Source: Anaerolineales bacterium (GTDB taxonomy: Bacteria; Chloroflexota; Anaerolineae; Anaerolineales; Villigracilaceae). From it: 6,296 bases of DNA. The stretch covers positions 1 through 6,296 of the forward strand of contig JANTFU010000142.1 of the NCBI GenBank assembly GCA_024763295.1, given 5' to 3'. Positions 5,505-6,296 of the stretch are shown here, one piece after another; position 1 is the stretch's first letter; every line of letters starts with the position of its first letter. Position numbers and translations under genes: made by a program. Under the pieces are notes generated by a model. The model was not told the DNA's origin and did not search any database. It saw only the letters and a program-made list of their open reading frames with translations.

Positions 5505-5700
5505 TCTAACCCCATGACATTTTTTCATAGAAGCGTTCGTTGGTTGAGTGGCGACTGAACTTGTCGAAGTGTAGGCGATGCTTTTCGCCGTATCGAAACC
5601 AACAAGTTAGCAAAAATCGCCGAAATATGTGGTTTCGATACGCTTTTCGCTCCGCTCACCTACTCAACCACCTCCAAACATAAAATGTCATGTGACTAGA
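5505..5700. mobile_element. MITE-like element, 196 bp, with terminal inverted repeats and direct-repeat flanks
   Basis: The left end (5505-5523, TCTAACCCCATGACATTTT) and the right end (5682-5700) are complementary at 16 of 19 positions, including an unbroken 11-bp block CATGACATTTT / AAAATGTCATG. The hexamer TAAACT abuts both ends (5499-5504 and 5701-5706) and would be a target-site duplication; read more loosely the direct repeat is 9 bp, GATAAACTT. There is no ORF inside. This is the structure of a non-autonomous transposable element mobilised in trans; which transposase family is not clear. Its inner part is a large palindromic region (5541-5670). It lies between the terminator and the methyltransferase start, 40 nt upstream of that ATG. 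Confidence 0.65.
5541..5670. repeat. Two facing REP-like units inside the MITE-like element
   Basis: The left unit runs from TGGTTGAGT (5541-5549) to GTATCGAAACC (5590-5600). The right unit is its mirror, from GGTTTCGATAC (5631-5641) to ACTCAACCA (5662-5670). The outer 9-nt and inner 11-nt blocks are perfectly complementary, around a 30-nt loop (5601-5630). The left unit is 60 nt and the right 40 nt; the left carries an extra segment with CTGAACTTGTCGAAG. GCTTTTCGC occurs in the same orientation in both halves (5580-5588, 5642-5650), so the middles are not simple mirror images. The words match a widespread intergenic palindrome of environmental bacteria; that is from memory, not a search. Confidence 0.65.
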
Positions 5701-5739
5701 TAAACTTTAGACATCCACAACAAAAACGGGACAATATCT

Positions 5740-6296
5740 ATGGCATACAAAAATCGCATGAACGACCTCGACAATAAAACCTGGCTCAAATTCCAGAAAT
5801 CTTGGTTTATTCACAACCCGCCGCGCCGCAAAAAAGATGTATTGACGCACCCTGCCAAGTACCCGGAAACGATGGTGCAGGAGTTCATTGAATTTTTCAC
5901 GAAGGCAGGCGAGACGGTACTAGACCCGATGGCTGGTACCGGCTCCACGCTAGTGGCAGCCCTACGCAGTGGACGGCATTCGTATGGCATCGAACTGAAC
6001 CCAAAGTACGCGGAAATCGCGAAGAAAATTCTCGCCGAGGAAAAAGCCCAGATAACGGAAACAGGCGGTGATGCAAGCGCGAACGCGGTCATCATCACTG
6101 GCGATGCGGCGGACGCGGTATCTTACGACATCCCACAAATCGATTATCTGATTACGTCCCCGCCCTACTGGGATATGTTGCACGCGCGCGGAGCGCAAAC
6201 GCAGAAAAAGCGTCGCGAGAAAGATGAGTTGGATGTGGTCTATTCGGAAAACCCTGATGATGTGGGGAATATTCGTGACTATGAAGAATTTTTAGA
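5740..6296 (+). CDS. Amino-type DNA methyltransferase (putative cytosine-N4), 3' partial
   Basis: The reading frame from ATG 5740 stays open to the window edge: 185 codons. It is an AdoMet-dependent N6-adenine/N4-cytosine DNA methyltransferase. The visible motifs are THPAKYPE (residues 36-43, motif X), LDPMAGTGST (61-70, motif I, AdoMet loop), YGIELN (82-87, motif II acid E85), GDAAD (121-125, motif III) and TSPPYWDML (139-147, catalytic motif IV). The order X-I-IV matches the gamma-like arrangement, with target recognition expected after motif IV, beyond the edge. Serine in SPPY rather than DPPY favours cytosine-N4 chemistry, by family rule only. A conserved-looking stretch follows (ARG...VGNIRDYEEFL). 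The ribosome site is weak (CGGGA, 5727-5731). The terminator and MITE-like element upstream isolate it from the preceding gene. Whether a restriction enzyme follows cannot be seen. Confidence 0.88.
   Translation, partial: MAYKNRMNDLDNKTWLKFQKSWFIHNPPRRKKDVLTHPAKYPETMVQEFIEFFTKAGETVLDPMAGTGSTLVAALRSGRHSYGIELNPKYAEIAKKILAEEKAQITETGGDASANAVIITGDAADAVSYDIPQIDYLITSPPYWDMLHARGAQTQKKRREKDELDVVYSENPDDVGNIRDYEEFL

Noticed and set aside
5811..6198. Minus-strand ORFs opposite the methyltransferase
   Set aside because: They are shadows of a plus-strand frame with five methyltransferase motifs in order.
1..6296. CRISPR array, tRNA or rRNA
   Set aside because: No regularly spaced direct repeats of CRISPR length and no cloverleaf or rRNA-like sequence were seen on reading.

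Overview
The window looks like core chromosome from a medium-GC bacterium (about 50% GC by eye) whose intergenic gaps are filled with palindromic repeats. The protein set (RsgA, a zinc-finger clamp-loader delta-prime subunit, Tag, a YvlD-type four-helix membrane protein), the style of the proteins and the repeat-rich gaps remind me of Chloroflexota, class Anaerolineae. That is an impression from protein style; no rRNA or other taxonomic marker is present. All convincing genes lie on the + strand.

Layout. Positions 3-848 hold the 3' part of rsgA, a circularly permuted ribosome-assembly GTPase. A perfect GC hairpin (852-870) and a four-copy heptanucleotide repeat (873-900) lead into holB (884-1870), the delta-prime subunit of DNA polymerase III. 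A gap with a 25-nt imperfect inverted repeat (1912-1974) precedes tag (2017-2598), 3-methyladenine DNA glycosylase I. Its stop codon overlaps the start of a GNAT acetyltransferase (2598-3185), so the two are probably co-transcribed. A 302-nt gap carries two interlocked inverted repeats and a clear -10 box, then a 451-residue calcineurin-like metallophosphoesterase (3488-4843). A second gap has an almost identical -10 region and a leader hairpin with a T run, then a small membrane protein of the phage-holin-4/YvlD type (5035-5424) that ends at a strong intrinsic terminator (5445-5488). Next is a 196-bp MITE-like element (5505-5700) with 19-bp imperfect terminal inverted repeats and a flush 6-bp direct repeat. 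The window closes with the first 185 codons of an amino-type DNA methyltransferase (5740 to the edge).

Function. The genes are mostly housekeeping: ribosome maturation, replication, alkylation repair, protein or small-molecule acetylation. The only gene pair with sequence support for joint expression is tag-GNAT. The metallophosphoesterase and the membrane protein each appear to have their own promoter. I saw no CRISPR array, tRNA, rRNA or transposase gene. The most notable non-housekeeping structure is the MITE-like element lying 40 nt upstream of the methyltransferase.
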